A stretch of DNA of 64,000 nucleotides from Brachynemurus nebulosus. Its lineage: Eukaryota; Arthropoda; Insecta; Neuroptera; Myrmeleontidae. The notes below the pieces were generated by a model that did not search any database, had not been told where the DNA came from, and worked only from the letters and a program-made list of their open reading frames with translations. Both the position numbers and the translations under genes were made by a program. Where the stretch lies: NCBI GenBank assembly GCA_035578155.1, contig JAPWDM010000023.1, positions 5,820,154 through 5,884,153 on the forward strand, given 5' to 3'. Below are positions 36,401-51,900 of this stretch, piece by piece. The number at the start of each line of letters is the position of its first letter. Positions within the stretch are counted from its first letter, which is position 1.

Positions 36401-39400
36401 TACCCTCACACAGGGGTTCCCAAAGTGCGACTCACGATGCTAGATCGTCTACAATCTCAAATTCCTATAAATCTGCTACTACATCTTAGTTAAATATTTT
36501 TCTGTTGAAAACTATCTTGTTACATAAATTTTATATATCACTGGTATTCACACTTTCTTACTATGCTTAAATTACTTTTCTATTACAATTTATTCGATAA
36601 TTTACTTTTGTATAAATCAGATTCTTAGGTCAAAATAACCAAATTTGTTCGAGAAATATGATTTAATTTCCGCTTGTGATTTTTCTGTTATCTTTATGAT
36701 GCTGATTTTGTTAAAACTAAAAAAATAAAAAAAAACAAAAACAAAAAAAAAGTATGTTTCTAACATCAAAATTACAGCTTTTAGAGCTTTTAAAAGTATT
36801 GGGTATTCGTGATAACACAAAATGATATAAAATCAAAGCTGTTAGTCAAATTTGAATAATTCGAGTATTAAGTTTTCATTTTGCTATTAAAATGGCCATG
36901 TTTGTCTAGAAAATGTGATTTATTTTCTAAATGTGATTTCTGTTAGGCTGTAGGTACCCGTATTTTCAAATCGATTAAAGTTCGCTCTGCAATCGATGGG
37001 TCGAACGCCACTGTCATATATAATTTGTTCGACAAAACGATGAAGCTTAAGTAAATAAACACTTTTTTCTTATTTTAAAGCTTCCTCTTAGCCCACCATG
37101 TAGTTTGGTATTTACAATTTGGCTCACTAACGCAAAACTTTCAAAACCTCTGCCCTAAGGCCGGGCGCACATTGAGACGTAGTTAACGCAGGCAGGGCAG
37201 TGCAGTTTCTGTAACTCTTGTTGTAGAACGGGATAGCACGAATTGAAAGGCAGAGCAGGGCAGGACTGCGTCGCACGAGACCGATGTGGCACTCGTGAAT
37301 GTGACACACAAACTGTGCGACATTGTAACACGTTCTCAAGTTCTAATTGATTTTATTTCGCCGAAATGAAAACAATTGAAGAAATTGAGAAAAAAACAGT
37401 GCTGCTGTGCTCTGCTCTGCCTTTCAATTCGCACTACCCCGTTCTACAACAAGAGTCACAGAAACTGCGTTGCCCTGCCTGCGTTAACTGCGTCTCAATG
37501 TGCGCCCGGCCATACAGTTTGTTTCTCGTACTTTCCTGCCCTGCCCTGCTCTGTTCTGTTCTTCCCAGCCCTGCCCTGCCTTTATTGCGTGACGTAGCTC
37601 AATGTGTGTCCGGTCTAAAGTTTTGAACAGCTGTGTATTTCGAATTTATAACACAAACGAACAGGTGAATTTCATATTTGTGACATAAATAAACACATAA
37701 AATTATATCGATATATCTGTAATATAATACGTAACAACATAATTATGTAATATGTTGTATGATATCGCATAATATGTTTGCAATTAGTTCATATGTTGTT
37801 TAGTACCTATCTATATAGGTTAAACTTTTTACATTAACCTACGGACGTAAATAAACAAATAAGTCATTGTACCGGAAATTTTCATACTAGATTAAACGAT
37901 ATATTACACCATTTTAATAGTACGTAATGTAAATTTTACATGTACCAACTACACTAAAATTAAAAAAAAAAAAAAATATATAAAAAAATAGTGGAGCTCG
38001 TTAAGCCTCGATGACACTGAGCGAGTTTACAAGCTATTAGTTGGGGAATCTATTAGCTGATGTCCGTAAACTTAGCCCTGCCATTTTGTCATTTTCAAAC
38101 AAAAAAGGTTGTGCTGCATTGTGCTAGACATGTGCTACTATGTGCCGTAAATAAACAAAGTCAATTTTGAAAACTGCGATTTTTAGAGCCAAAAACAATT
38201 TTGGGTGTAAACTTAGCCCTGCCATTTTGTCTTTTTCAAGTAAAAAAGGTTGTACTGCATTGTGCTAGACATGTGCTACCATGTGCCGTAAATAAAAAAA
38301 ATCAATTTTGAAAGTTGCAATTTTTTGAGCCAAAAACCAATTTTGGGTGTAAAGTTAGCCCCGCCATTTTGTCCTTTTTAAACAAAAAACGTTGTGCTGC
38401 ATTGTGCTAGACATGTGCTTCCATGTGCCGTAAATAAAAAAAACGAATTTTGAAAATTGCGATTTTTAGAGCTAAAAGCAATTTTTAGAGCCAAAATTAG
38501 CTTTTGGCTCTAAAAATCGCAATTTTCAAAATTCATCTTTTTTACTTACGGCACATGGTAGCGCATGTCTAGCACAATGCAGCACAGTCTTTTTTGTTTG
38601 AAAAAGACAAAATGGCGGGGCTAACTTTACACCCAAAATAGGTTTTGGCTCTAAAAATCGCAATTTTCAAAACTGATTTTTTTTATTTACGGCACATTGT
38701 AGCACATGTCTAGCACAATGCAGCACAACTCTTTGTATTTTAAAAAGACAAAATGGTAGGGCTAACTTTACACCCAAAATAGGTTTTTGGCTCAAAAAAT
38801 TGCAATTTTAAAGACTGATTTTTTTTTTATTTACGGCACATTGTAGCACATGTCTAGCACAATGCAGCACAACCTTCTTTGTTTGAAAAAGACAAAATGG
38901 CAGGGCTAACTTTACACCCAAAAAATTAATTTTTGGCTCTAAAAATCGCAATTTTCAAAATTCATTTTTTTTATTTACGGCACATGGTAGCACATGTCTA
39001 GCACAATGCAGCACAACCTTTTTTATTTGAAAATGACAAAATGGCGGGGCTAACTTTACACCCAAAATTGGTTTTTGGCTCTAAAAATCGCAACTTTCAA
39101 AATTGATTTTTTTTATTTACGGCACATAGCAGCACATGTCTAGCACAATGCAGCACAACCTTTTTTACTTGAAAAAGACAAAATGGCAGGGCTAAGTTTA
39201 CACCCAAAATTATTTTTGGCTCTAAAAATCGCAGTTTTCAAAATTGACTTTTTTTATTTACGGCACATGGTAGCACATGTCTAGCACAATGCAGCACAAC
39301 CCTTTTTATTTGAAAATGACAAAATGGCGGGGCTAACTTTACACCCAAAAAATTAGTTTTTGGCTCAAAAAATCGCAATTTTCGAAATTCATTTTTATTT

Positions 39401-42400
39401 ATTTACGGCACATGGTAACACATGTCTAGCGCAATGCAGCACAACCTTTTTTACTTGAAAAAGACAAAATGGCAGGGCCAAGTTTACACCCAAAAATGGT
39501 TTTGGCTCTAAAAATCGCAGTTTTCAAAATTGACTTTTTTTATTTACGGCACATGGTAGCACATGTCTAGCACAATGCAGCACAACCTTTTTTGTTTGAA
39601 AATGACAAAATGGCAGGGCTAACTTTACGGACATTATTAGCTGCTAGTAAGATTGTAAACGAGCTGCGACAAAAGTTGAAAGCCGGGTTACTTTACTTGC
39701 TACTCGCTAGCGTGTGGGCTTGTTAGCTGATAAACTACTAAACTAGCCGTGTGTCATTATACTTGCTAGTGAACTAGCTGCGAGTATGCCAGTAGTTCAT
39801 AAAAAAATAATAATAAAAATAAATAAATAAATAAATAAAATACTAATCGACGGAACTAGTTTGTACAGAAATTTTTATTTTAGCGCAGGAGTCGGCAACC
39901 CGCGGCCCGTTGCAAGTTTTTCTGCGGCCCACTAAGCAACATAATTTTTCGAACAATTTGTTCTGCTTTGAATATACAGTTGAGCATACTCTGTACTTTT
40001 TTGTTTTCCGATGTTATTGTTATACTGAACATTTTCGTCGTTTCCCCTGTCATGTCGTAGCATACTGCATAAAATAGCAAATTTACGTTTAAAAAAATCA
40101 GTTTTTCTCGGGCATAAGTTGACATAGAATATATATTATTGTTCAAAAACCTTCTTTATGTGATTTTTTTCTCCTCTTTTCAACGGTGTAAGAAAGTGTC
40201 GCAAGAACTTTTGAACTTGGGCAAATTTTGACAAAAAACTTATTTTTTTCACTAAAAGTGCTTAAAAAACCATGTTCCGGACATCGAACGTGTCTGGCTA
40301 AAGAATTTATCCAAGATTTTCGAACTTCCTATATGTTTATCAAATTTCGTAGAAATAGGACGTTTTGTTCGAGAGTTATCGCGCGGGCACATAAATACAT
40401 ACATATAAATTTTAGTGAATGTTAATTTCGACTTCTAAGGACTTCAAGACAAATTTCTATTATGGTCCCGGGCTCAGGTCGGGTCATGACAGTGGCTCTA
40501 ATAAATAAGTGATTTTTCGTTTCGGAAATTCGCTAAAAACAAAAAACCTATTTAAGCTATATACTAATGAAACTATATTGAAAAATATCTGAATGTGCGG
40601 CCCGCTTAAAAATAATTTTTTTTTTAAATGGCCCGCCTTCCAAAAAAGGTTGCCGACCCCTGTCGCAGCATCTGCATAACATAGTGAATTTCCAAAGATT
40701 GGACACTGGCGGATCTCATACAGCAACCTGTATCCATCTAAAATAGTTTAGCTCTCTAACAGTGAAAAAATTTTCAAAATCGGTTAGGTAGTTAATTTTT
40801 AGCGCTTTTGGGCCCCCAGGACTCTGGCGGATCTCATATAGTATAGCATATATGCATTTAAAAGAATTTAACTGTTAAAAGATAAACAAATTTTAAAAAT
40901 CGGTTTGGTAGTTTTATATTTGACGCTTTTGGGACCCCCGGACACTGGCAGACCTCATAACATGACTTATATCCATCTAAAATAGCTTACAAGGGAGGGT
41001 ATCCAACTTCTCAAAACTTTTTGAAACTTTGGTGGATTGTAGATCTTATTGAAACTAATCCAAAGCCATATTTCGTTCGTGCACATAAGCGGTTTAAGGG
41101 GGTGAAACTTACCCCTGAAAATTAGAGTTTTTTTCAATTTTCTTAAATATCTTGGAAATGGTAAGAGCTTTGGTAGGGAAACTATATACAGTGTCTTTCA
41201 TAAAGTTCGCACCATATGGGAAACTTTTTTACTATTGATTTTTTGAAAATTATTTTAGTGGGGCTAGTTGGTGCATCGGTTGGAATGAAAAAGTTTCCCA
41301 TCTTTTTACATCTTATTCCCCTCTTGCTATTTGGCGGGAAACCGAAAATTTCAAAATTGCGAATTATAAAAAATGGTAATAATTTGAAAAGTACTGATCA
41401 CTTCGTCATGAAATTTTGATATCATATCAAAATTAGGTCTAGTTAATATATCCCGTAAACTAAATACCACAGTATGGAAAAATAAAGCCCAAAAATTTGC
41501 TTTTCCAAAATTCGACTTTAAGTAACCCTAAATTTAAAACTGTTTTATTAATTCTAGCAAAATAAAAATTATACCAATCTTTTAAGTCTACTTATTTATA
41601 AAATCACAGTTATTATCAAAATATTGCCGCAGATATTGGTCTTTCAATAAAAAAATTTAATTTTGTCATAAAAAAACACGTCTCTGTAACATTGGAGTTC
41701 TAATAAGCATGTACAATTATCATCACTTTATTTTCTTTGTAATTTATAGTGAAGATATGCAGTACGCTGATTCCATATAAAAAAATCTTAAGAATAAATC
41801 AAATAAATGACCCCCAGTCCTTTAAAACTTCTAGAAATTTTCTTAATATTTAACTAGTTATTACTATAATATTATCAATATTGCCGTGATTTTTGTGTAT
41901 CATGGCTATATTGATAATAAATTTTATTAATAAAATATCAAATATTACCAAAAATTCTAGTAATTTTAAAGGACTGGAGTATCATTTATTTGAATTATTC
42001 TTAGGATTTTTTTTTTTTTTTTTTTTTTTTTTGTAAAATTAACATAAGTATCTTTGCTACTAACTATAAAGAAAATACAGTAATAATAATTGTCCATGCT
42101 TATTAAAACTCCAATGTTACAGAGACGCACTTAATTTTTTCCCCCCATTAAACTTATTATAAATAAAAAATTTTTTAACATTTTGTTACTTAATAAAGTA
42201 TAAAATGGTTTTTGCAGGTACATTTACTTATAAAATAGTGTATGTACAAAATTACTCTGTATTATTCATTTGTGCAATAAATATATATTTTATTTATTTA
42301 TGTTACAGAGACGTGTTTTTTTAGTACAAAACTAAATTTTTCTATTGAAAGACCAATATCTATGACAATATTTTGATAATAATTGTGATTTTATGAATAA

Positions 42401-45400
42401 GTACATGTCAAGGAACGGTATAATTTTTATTTTGCTAGAATTTATAAAATTATTTTGAAGTTTAGCGGATTTTTGAGCGTTAGTTTTGCAAATTATGGTA
42501 TTTAACTGTCGGAATGTGTTTACTAGACCCAATTTTGATACGATGGCAAAATTTCATGTGGAAGTGACCAGTAACTTTGAAATTATTACCATTTTTCGTA
42601 ATTGACAAATTTGAAATTTCCGGTTTCCCGCCAAATAACAAGTGGGGTGTGAAATGTGTTCAGCTACTTTTTCATTCCAACCGATGCACCAACTAACCCC
42701 ACTAAAATACTTTTCAAAATATCAATAGTAAAAAAGTTTCCCATATGGTGCAAACTTTACTATTGATATTTTAAAAAATATTGTAGTGGGGTTAGTTGGT
42801 GTATCGGTTGGAATGAAAAAGTAGCTAAACACGTTTCACTCCCCCACTTGTTATTTGGCGGGAAACCGGAAATTTCAGATTTGTGAGTTACGAAAAATGG
42901 TAATAACTTTAAAGTTATTGGTCACTTCCTCATGAAATTTTGGCACCGTATCAAAATTGGGTCTAGTAAACATATTCCGATAGTTAAATACCATAATCTT
43001 CAAAAATAACGCCCAAAAATCCGCTTTTCCAAAATACGACTTTAAGTGGCCCTAACTTCAAAATAATTTTACGAATTCTAGCAAAATAAAAATTATACCA
43101 TTCTTTGACATCTACTTATTTATAAAATCACAATTATTATCAAAATATTGTCATACATATTGGTCTTGTAATAGAAAAATTTACATTTTCTGTTACCGTT
43201 TGGAATACTGACTTTCTAAATCAAGTTTATATTAATCTCAAAATCAGTTTTTTCTTAGAAATTGCTGTTTGAAAATAAACTACTCATGCTTACTATACCT
43301 ACTACATAATTATGTAATATAAAAAGCTAACTAGTTCGTGATGTTACGTCACTGACACATGACCATGTGTTTTCGCACCAAAATTCGATTGAATAAAAAA
43401 ATAATACTTTCTTCTCCTTTAAATCGGGTTTTTTATACAAAAATCAATTACTGGGATTATATTTAAGTCATTTGGAATATTTGAAAGTCCTCTTTCAAAA
43501 TTTTTCAAATACCCAATTTATAAAAATTATAAAATCCGTAAAATCACTGATCTTATGAACATGTCACACTGATATGTTCATAAAATCAGTGATTTTACTG
43601 ATTTTATAATTTTATATTTTAATTTTTACTTAATCAGATCTATAAAAAATTATAATATCCGCCCTATGGTCGTCACCATAGAGCACTAGAGATAAAATAC
43701 ATATTTCTATACTACTGGAACCAGTGTAACCACTTGAGATAGAAAATACGTTGTATACGTGCACGGTGTTTACTTTGTATTTGTGCGGTAAACTCTGTTA
43801 GTGTGAGTGGTGACAGCCGTCACGTGACCTTGGTTCGCATATACATATGTGTGATGTGTGTGATACCACAACGCTACTTGTGCCGGTTCAACAATCAAAT
43901 TCATTGTTGTTTGACTGACTTACACTGAGCGACGGGTACTGAGCAACTAACACTAAGCAGCCTAAGATGCACATACTTGCACATAAGTGATTGCAGAAAA
44001 GAAATAGTTATATTCGTTCTATTTGTTCTGTGGTCGTCACGATCTGCGCGTCGGTATATGTACCTTTCTCCATCTACTTTGAATTACAGTAACAATAAAC
44101 TACATATCTGTGCAATAAACTCTTATACTATACTATAAATATCACAATCAAGTATGATGTTGCCATCTATTTGTAGCAGTTTTAATTTGCTACATAGTAA
44201 ACGGAGGGGATATAATTGTATATACATACAACAATAGATGAAAGCGAAATCATGTATCTAGTTGAATTCTTTAATAGATATTAATAAAATAACGGGTACG
44301 TTCATGATGTTAAGTACTTGGAAGCAAGTTGCAGTTAGAGTCCCTATAATAAATAGAGTCGTGACATGTTTGCTGAATGCTGATTGGTTCCGGCATTTTC
44401 TGTCCAAAGTTTGCCTAAAATATATTGGAAATAGATTAAATACTAACAAAAATCATTTAGTTGAACCTAAAAAGAATAATTTATAAATAATAAACAAATA
44501 TGGAATACCATAAAGTAACGCTCAAATCTATTAATATTATAAAGAATAATTTAATTAAAACTTTTTAATTGTTCATTAATTCATAACTTATTAACAATAA
44601 CTATGTAATTAAAAATATACTCAAACATGTGATAATTTATTTTGAAGCTTCCCGCTCTGTTTTGGACAGAAAATGGATGACATGTCACGACTCTATTTAT
44701 TATAGGGACTCTAGTTGCAGTTGCATACACTTGACATCTGTTGGTGACATTTTAAAGCAACATTTTATTGATAATACAGTTTATAAAAAAATAGTTTTAT
44801 AAAGCCAGGGAAATAGAGTATCATGAATGCCATGTAGCTTCTCTATTTAAGGGCCTTTACACAATTGGTATAACAACGATAGCGATAAGAGATATGAATC
44901 AGGATGATAAGTTTGCCTAATGCCATCTAGCGGTTAAAATCAAAAATAATAACATACTTCTTTCTGGCGGCTTTATTATTGTTAGGTATAATAATGGGCC
45001 AATTCGTATCGGCGTAAGCGGAAGCAACTTGCGCTCATTTGTAAGCAATATGCGCTTGAAAACAAGCACATTTGCTTGCTATTGATTGATTGCTTGTATA
45101 TTCCTGTTTCACTTTCCATATTCTGGTGAGAATGGTGACAAGTATATATCCAACGCTAATAGTTGACTATAGACTGTATGCTTCACACCCTTCTCACTAG
45201 AAAATGGAAAGTGAGACAAGAGTATACATACATATCAATAACAAGCCAAATGTGCTTGTTTTCAAGTGCATATTGTTTACAAATGAGCGCAAGCCGCTTC
45301 CGCTTACGCCGATACGAATTAGCCCAATAATTTACTAGAAAATATTTTACAGCGTGATGTTGCAGTTAATCAGATTACACTTGACGACGTCTCACAGCGT

Positions 45401-45912
45401 CAAAGACCGTGAACCGATATATCTCTTCACTCAGTTCTATTTATTCCACTGTAGGCCACTAGATAGAAGAATGCTAATATTTTTATTTTTGATTTTAACC
45501 GCTAAATGGCATTAGGCAAAACTTCTTTTCTTGGTTCTTATCTCTTATCGCTATCGCTGTCATACCAAGGCCCTAAAAGTTGTTGAAACACAACATCCGA
45601 TTTAACTTTTTTTAAAATTAATGATGAAAAAAATCAAAATGATCGTATACTAAAAAATCGTATACTGTATACTGTATACGATGTATACCGAACGCTAATA
45701 CTTGACCCTTCTCTCTAAAACATGGAAAGTAAGACAGGAATATACAAAAATGTCAAAAGCAAGCCAAATGTGATCCAAACAAGTGCAAATTGATTCAAAA
45801 TGAGCGCAAGCGGGTTTGCCTTACGCCGATACGAATCGGCCCATTGATAATTTGGAATTCGAGTGTGCCAGAAAGATGCCTTGTGTCTAGAGAAAAAAAA
45901 TAGATTTAACGT

Positions 45913-45950
<38 letters not shown>

Positions 45951-48900
45951 AAAAAACAAAAAACAAAAAAACTTTTATTCTTGAATTATCTTTTAAGTCA
46001 CGACTAGTACTGTCCCATTGGTTGAGCCCGTCTCAGTTTTTAGATTCCAATTATTTTCATATATTTACTAACTAATTACATCTTTTAAACGTTAATATCA
46101 AACAGAAAGCGAATATTTTTATTTGTTACATGCATACTGAGGTTACTTACGTCTGGTTTGATATTTAATATCAAATAATAATAACTAGAGCATTAACTTT
46201 CAACATTCAGTTCAAAAAATATGTGTTCTAAATATTTACTAGAGGTTACCCTCGGCATCATTTGAATGAACGCCATTGCTGCAACCATCAAAAGACTAAA
46301 AAGTAAAGAATTTTTTAAAACAAATAAGTATCAAAAGATAGATTATTTTGGTGAAAAAATATTTTATTAAATGGACATAAGTGAATTTTGCGGTCAAATC
46401 TGATCAAAAATTATTAATGGCTCATTTGACTGTAGAAATGGTCGCTTCTGTTCTCGTAAAGACATCCGTTTTTGTATCTGCATCCGTTAACGTATTTCCT
46501 CTATTTCATTTGTACGTCGATCCATTCGTCGTCATTCGATAATACGCAAAATTCGTAAAAATTAAGATAATTTTAAAATCGTCTAAAATTATGTGATTAA
46601 TAAGAAATTAAAAGGATATGTGAATATTTATTATTACTACTGTAAAGGGCATTGATTAATGTTACAATATGATAAAAGTCGTCAAGTGCAAGTTGTACTT
46701 GCGCTAATAGTGTTTCGTACAATCAGGGATTATTATAGATTTAATGTAATATGTAGCATATAAAAGTAAAAAAATTATTTTGCCTGACGAATAAATTTTA
46801 TTCCCCATTTGGCTAAAAATAAAAATAAATTGTATATTAAATTAATAATAATAAAAATAGAGATAAAGTACTATCTCACTTTCTTCCGTATTAATGTCGT
46901 TGTATGGATCCCGTATAAAAAACTGTCTCGTATCTTGCAGATCTCTTACACTTATTTACGGTTTACACCTGCCAACTATATACCTATATTTCAAAAGTTT
47001 ATTATTATAAAATAAATTTATTCCATGTTGATAGAGCAAGAAATGGAAGCTTGATGAAATGTTGTATACAAAATATATGCGAGTAGCTATTGTATAAAAA
47101 TAAACGCTCTATTGAGTAAAAGGCTACAATTAATGCGAGCCATTTATTGTTATGATGGGACATACAAAAAATGTGTCCTTTATTATCATACCTGGATAAC
47201 CTAATATTAGTTAATTAAATATGCTACCAAAGACTGCTCTGTTAACATGGAACTAACTTGGATAAATGCTGTTGTCCAATAGCATTTCGAGAAAAAACAC
47301 CAGTTTCTAAATATTTTCAAATTTTATTTTAACAAATATATAATAATAAATCAACCTTACATATGCATCATACATTTATTGTTAAATAGTTGAACATTTT
47401 TAAAAATTTGAATTCATAGTAGGGTAAAAGACCCCATTGTCGATCGGGGTTATAAGTCCGATCAGTTTTGACATTTATATCTTAATGAAGTTATTTCTGA
47501 AAGAAACCTTTGATAAAAAAAATTATTATTAATAGAATGATTATTTTTCAATTTAAATTCACCTCACATTTAATGGCTCCTCACTTAATTTAAGAAATAC
47601 ATATATATATATCGAAAAATTTTTGTTGAATTCGTGAATTTTTAATATGATGGATGATCATTATTCAAAACACATGAGTTATAAATTGTAACATTTTTCA
47701 CCGAATTTTTAAAGTTATTAGCATAATAAAAGTATACAACTAATTGTTATTAGTCCACTTAAGAGATTAGGATAGCTAAATTAAATTTTATATGCGTTAA
47801 ATATTATTTGTATGACTGATTCTTCTTGAGATCTGAGTTTTACAGTTAGGTACCGCATTTTGAGAATTATATATTGCATATCTATTTTATAAACATTTTT
47901 AATTAATTTTTGGGTTTAAAACACTTAACTAACCGTTTTTATAATTTCACTTTAATATTTTATTTATTTCAGAACGTAAAATCTATTGAAAAATAATTAA
48001 TAATGAATTAAAACTTCGAAATTGAAATAAAAACGTCAGACATTTAGATTTGAAACAACATATAAATATATACGTCATATACTTAATTTAACTGTTTAAA
48101 AATTCACAATGGCGTATAGATAAGTTAGAATCATGTTAGAATGTACACAATGTTTTTAAAGCATAATTAGATGGCGAAAGAAAATACAGTATTTTAGTGG
48201 TTTATTTTATCGAATATTTAAACCCTTCTGTCATTGCTGCTATGTTTCACAAGGTGTCATTCTGTGATACTCTCTGACACAGACTGACCCCTTGTAGTGG
48301 ATAGAGTGTCAAAGTGGCTGGAAGAGAATGGTTCAAATATTCGATAGTATAAGGTTTGTACTACTGTACGTGATGTACATTAATGCGCGATTTTTCATAG
48401 GGGTCAGTGTATTGATCTTTCAAAGGAGGTTAATATTTTCTGTCCGCTTTTTCATAGACGTCAACAAATTATAAAACAAAAACATTAATAAATCAAAATT
48501 TTTGGGTTATATTTTCTTAAAAACATATCCATTGGATTAAAAAAACTTGGTTTCATACTTATTAAGAAAAAAAAATGGGTGTTTTGTTTATTTTTTAATT
48601 TTTTTAAGCTAATTTAATGATACAGCTAAAAATAGTGATCGGTCATCGGGTCTCTTACCCTATTAATTCTAGCGACATCTATACTTAAACTTGTCAACTG
48701 TACATTGTTATATACATACAATGTGTATTTAATACAAAAAATGCTTCCATTAGCTCTTACGGTAAGAACAGAGAAGAGAACAATGCATAAGTGAAAAAGG
48801 TGATAGCATGGTGGCATCGTAGGCATGGTATGTAAGGATGTACATAATATGTATGTTCTGTTGGTTATGCAATCGAGATGTTGCTTCCAGTACTTTATAG

Positions 48901-51900
48901 GGCTTTACTACACATACAGACGTACGAATTATATGTATGTATGTATTTGTATGTGTAGTATAGACTCCACAATAGTAAAAATAACGTTGACTGGATAAAA
49001 ATGCCATTAGATATTTGATTGTTTGTGTCAAATACTTAAATAATATTTAATTTAACTAAATAAAATTAATAATTTTTTAAGATATGATGATATAAAAATG
49101 ATTTTTGAAAAAGATATCATAGATGTGGTTTAAATAAGGGAATTATCTGTTTCATTTTTCAAATGTAATATTTTAAATAACTAAAAGATTGCCACACATG
49201 TACCGAAAATACTCCTTGTTTATTTAATAAGAGAAAACTCTAAAAAATAATTAAGAATATAGTCAAATTATGTCAACCAGTCAAATATTAATTTCGCCTA
49301 AAATATTACTTGATACACGCCCATGAAGTTGATTTCAGTTTACAATTTGGAATTTTAGTTTGAAATTAACAATTTAGCGTTGCATTTTAGCTTTTGCCCA
49401 AAATAAATTAATTTTTTATGGAACGTTATCAGAGTCTCTTTTATTTTTGAAGGCGATTTACAAATGTACCAATTATTTTAGTACACGCTACTGGACAAAA
49501 TAGACCCTCAAATGTAGGCAGCCTTGAAGTTTTCTGTGATTGGTGGAATTTTTGTTTCGACACAAAATTATATAGTGTTCCGTCCTTGTTTGTTGTACGG
49601 AACACTAAAAAAATAAATAAATGTAAAGCCACCTTCAAAAATATACTCTACCTACCTATTCGTTGAAACAATGAAAAAAATAGACGTCAGACATGTTTAC
49701 AGTACTTTATTATATACAGTATGTTTTATTTACAGTACTTGGATCATTTGGCTAGCGAAAGTTTGGTGTTGGTGTGTGTATGCCGTATATGTATTTAAGA
49801 ATAAAATATAAAAGTGTACTTAACATACAGGCTGAATTTTTTGAGAGTTGCCATTTTTATTACGCGAAGCTATTAACTCGATCAAAAAATTGTTCAGATA
49901 AGAATTGTAGCTACTGCTGGGAGCAATCGATCACTATAGCCTGCATAGCTTCTTTAATTTTTGGGCTATGAAGCAAACTTATATTTTCTTAAAAGGGAGA
50001 GAAAGTTTTTTAAAAATTAGTTTATAGTTTAACACTACCAGCAATACTAAAATTTTTATTATTTTAGCTCATGATCTTGAATAATTGCGTTTTAAAAATC
50101 AATTTTTTAATATACGCGTTGCGACTGAATTTAAATGATTTCTGGTTAGCGGTAATTATTAAATTAGCAGTTAATTTAAATGCTACTCTTTTAAATTTAT
50201 TTATTTTATTGAAAAAAAAAAACCATTAAAAGTTGAGGCGTTACATCTGATAAACATAAACTACTCTTTGGTCTATTTATTAATTGCTGGTTTGTTTCTT
50301 GGATAAAAAATAAAACTATTTCAATTGAATCTAGCCTATACAGAGACGTACGTGTTTGTCACAAAATTAATAAATTTAAGGAAAATGCAAAAAATAAACT
50401 TGGAAAAAATTGTTCTTCTATCAATAAATTATTATATAGTTCCATTTAAGGGCAGGGTAAGGTATTAAAATAATTTTTTTTGCATTTTTTTTTTATTTTT
50501 TTAACTGAATGCATAATATCTCAAGAATATTGTCTCAAAATTTCAAGTTGATTGGAGCAAAATTGACGAAGTTATAAGCATTTTTGTTGTTACCTGGCAG
50601 ATGTTTCGCTCTTTATATATCTCTCTCTCTCAGTTATATTATAGAAATTTCAATGGAATTACAAACGTGTTTATACCTGTACTGTATATTTTGTCAGTGT
50701 AGGGTACAAAATTTAGTTTAGCAGTAAGTATTCTATATCAGTTTTATACAAGAATTTTTAAGTGTTCAAAACTTTAAAGCGTTTTTCCCACAGCTCACGT
50801 TTTCAAAGTCGGTGCCCCTCATAACTTCAAAACTACAGCACCGATCCATTTGAAATTTTGAACACTATTTCTGTACATAATTTACGAGGTAACGCTGGAG
50901 AGTTTTTTTCAAATTTGTTAATAATTTTTATTTTACAATAACAAATTAGCCAAATTTTTTTTCACAAAAATCGTGTTTTTCCGTTCTAAGTGTTCCAAAA
51001 AAGTGAAAAATTGAAATTTCGAAAAACTCTCCCAGCGTTACCTGAGGAAAACTATTATCTAACGAATGAACTTTAATTTTTTTATTTCGGATGATCCATC
51101 ACCAAGTTATGAGGGGCACCGCAATTCTACTTTTTTCCGAGACACGTTCGAATAATTGCTGCCATTACTGTATTTTTTAATATTTCTTCGTGAAAATTTT
51201 ATACAATATTCTTCGAATGTCATACTTTAATCTACCACTGGTTTTAATAAAGAGATTTTCACTGTGTCGTCACACAAAAATAACAAAAACATGCCTTTTT
51301 TGTACGAATTAACCTTACCCTCTCCTTAAAAAGCATTATTTTGTGTTCTAGCTCGAAAACTAAAAGAGCTATAAAGCTCCTGAACGTAGCAACTAGCAAT
51401 CGAATGCCCTGTCAGTAACTATAACACTTATCAGAACAATTTTTTGATTAAGTTAATAAGTTTGCCGTAGTAAAAATGGAAACTCTTAAAAATCTCACCT
51501 GTATAAAGCAACAATTCAGCATTGTGTGTAAGATATACACATAGTTTATTTACTATATAGGTATTTATTATATACCTACATTTATTAACGTTTACTGCCT
51601 CCTTATACACGATTTTTATTATTATTATATTTTGCTATATTGTATATATACATATACCTGTATGTATATTACATATACATAGGTAATAATAATACAATGC
51701 CCATAATAGTTCACAATCCGCGTGGTTTGCTTTTTATCATAGGAGAACACTGGGTACAATTGCAATAACAGTCGAATTTATACAGAACACCAAGTTTAGA
51801 GTTTAAGTCAGTGTTTTTCAACCTGTGGGTCGCGACCCCTTGGGGGTCACTTCAAAAATAAAACCACTCTAGTTCAATATACATATAATATCTAATAAAG

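Noticed and set aside
37366..37626. Cys/Pro/Leu-rich frames
   Set aside because: They translate the CCCTGC-rich palindromic MITE and have overlapping equivalents in two frames.
38060..39632. Regularly spaced repeats resembling a CRISPR array
   Set aside because: Units of 142 bp lie in two orientations with no short spacers, in a spliced eukaryotic intron; a foldback element explains them.
45715..46075. Frames with poly-Phe or poly-Lys
   Set aside because: Caused by the poly-A run at about 45919-45949.
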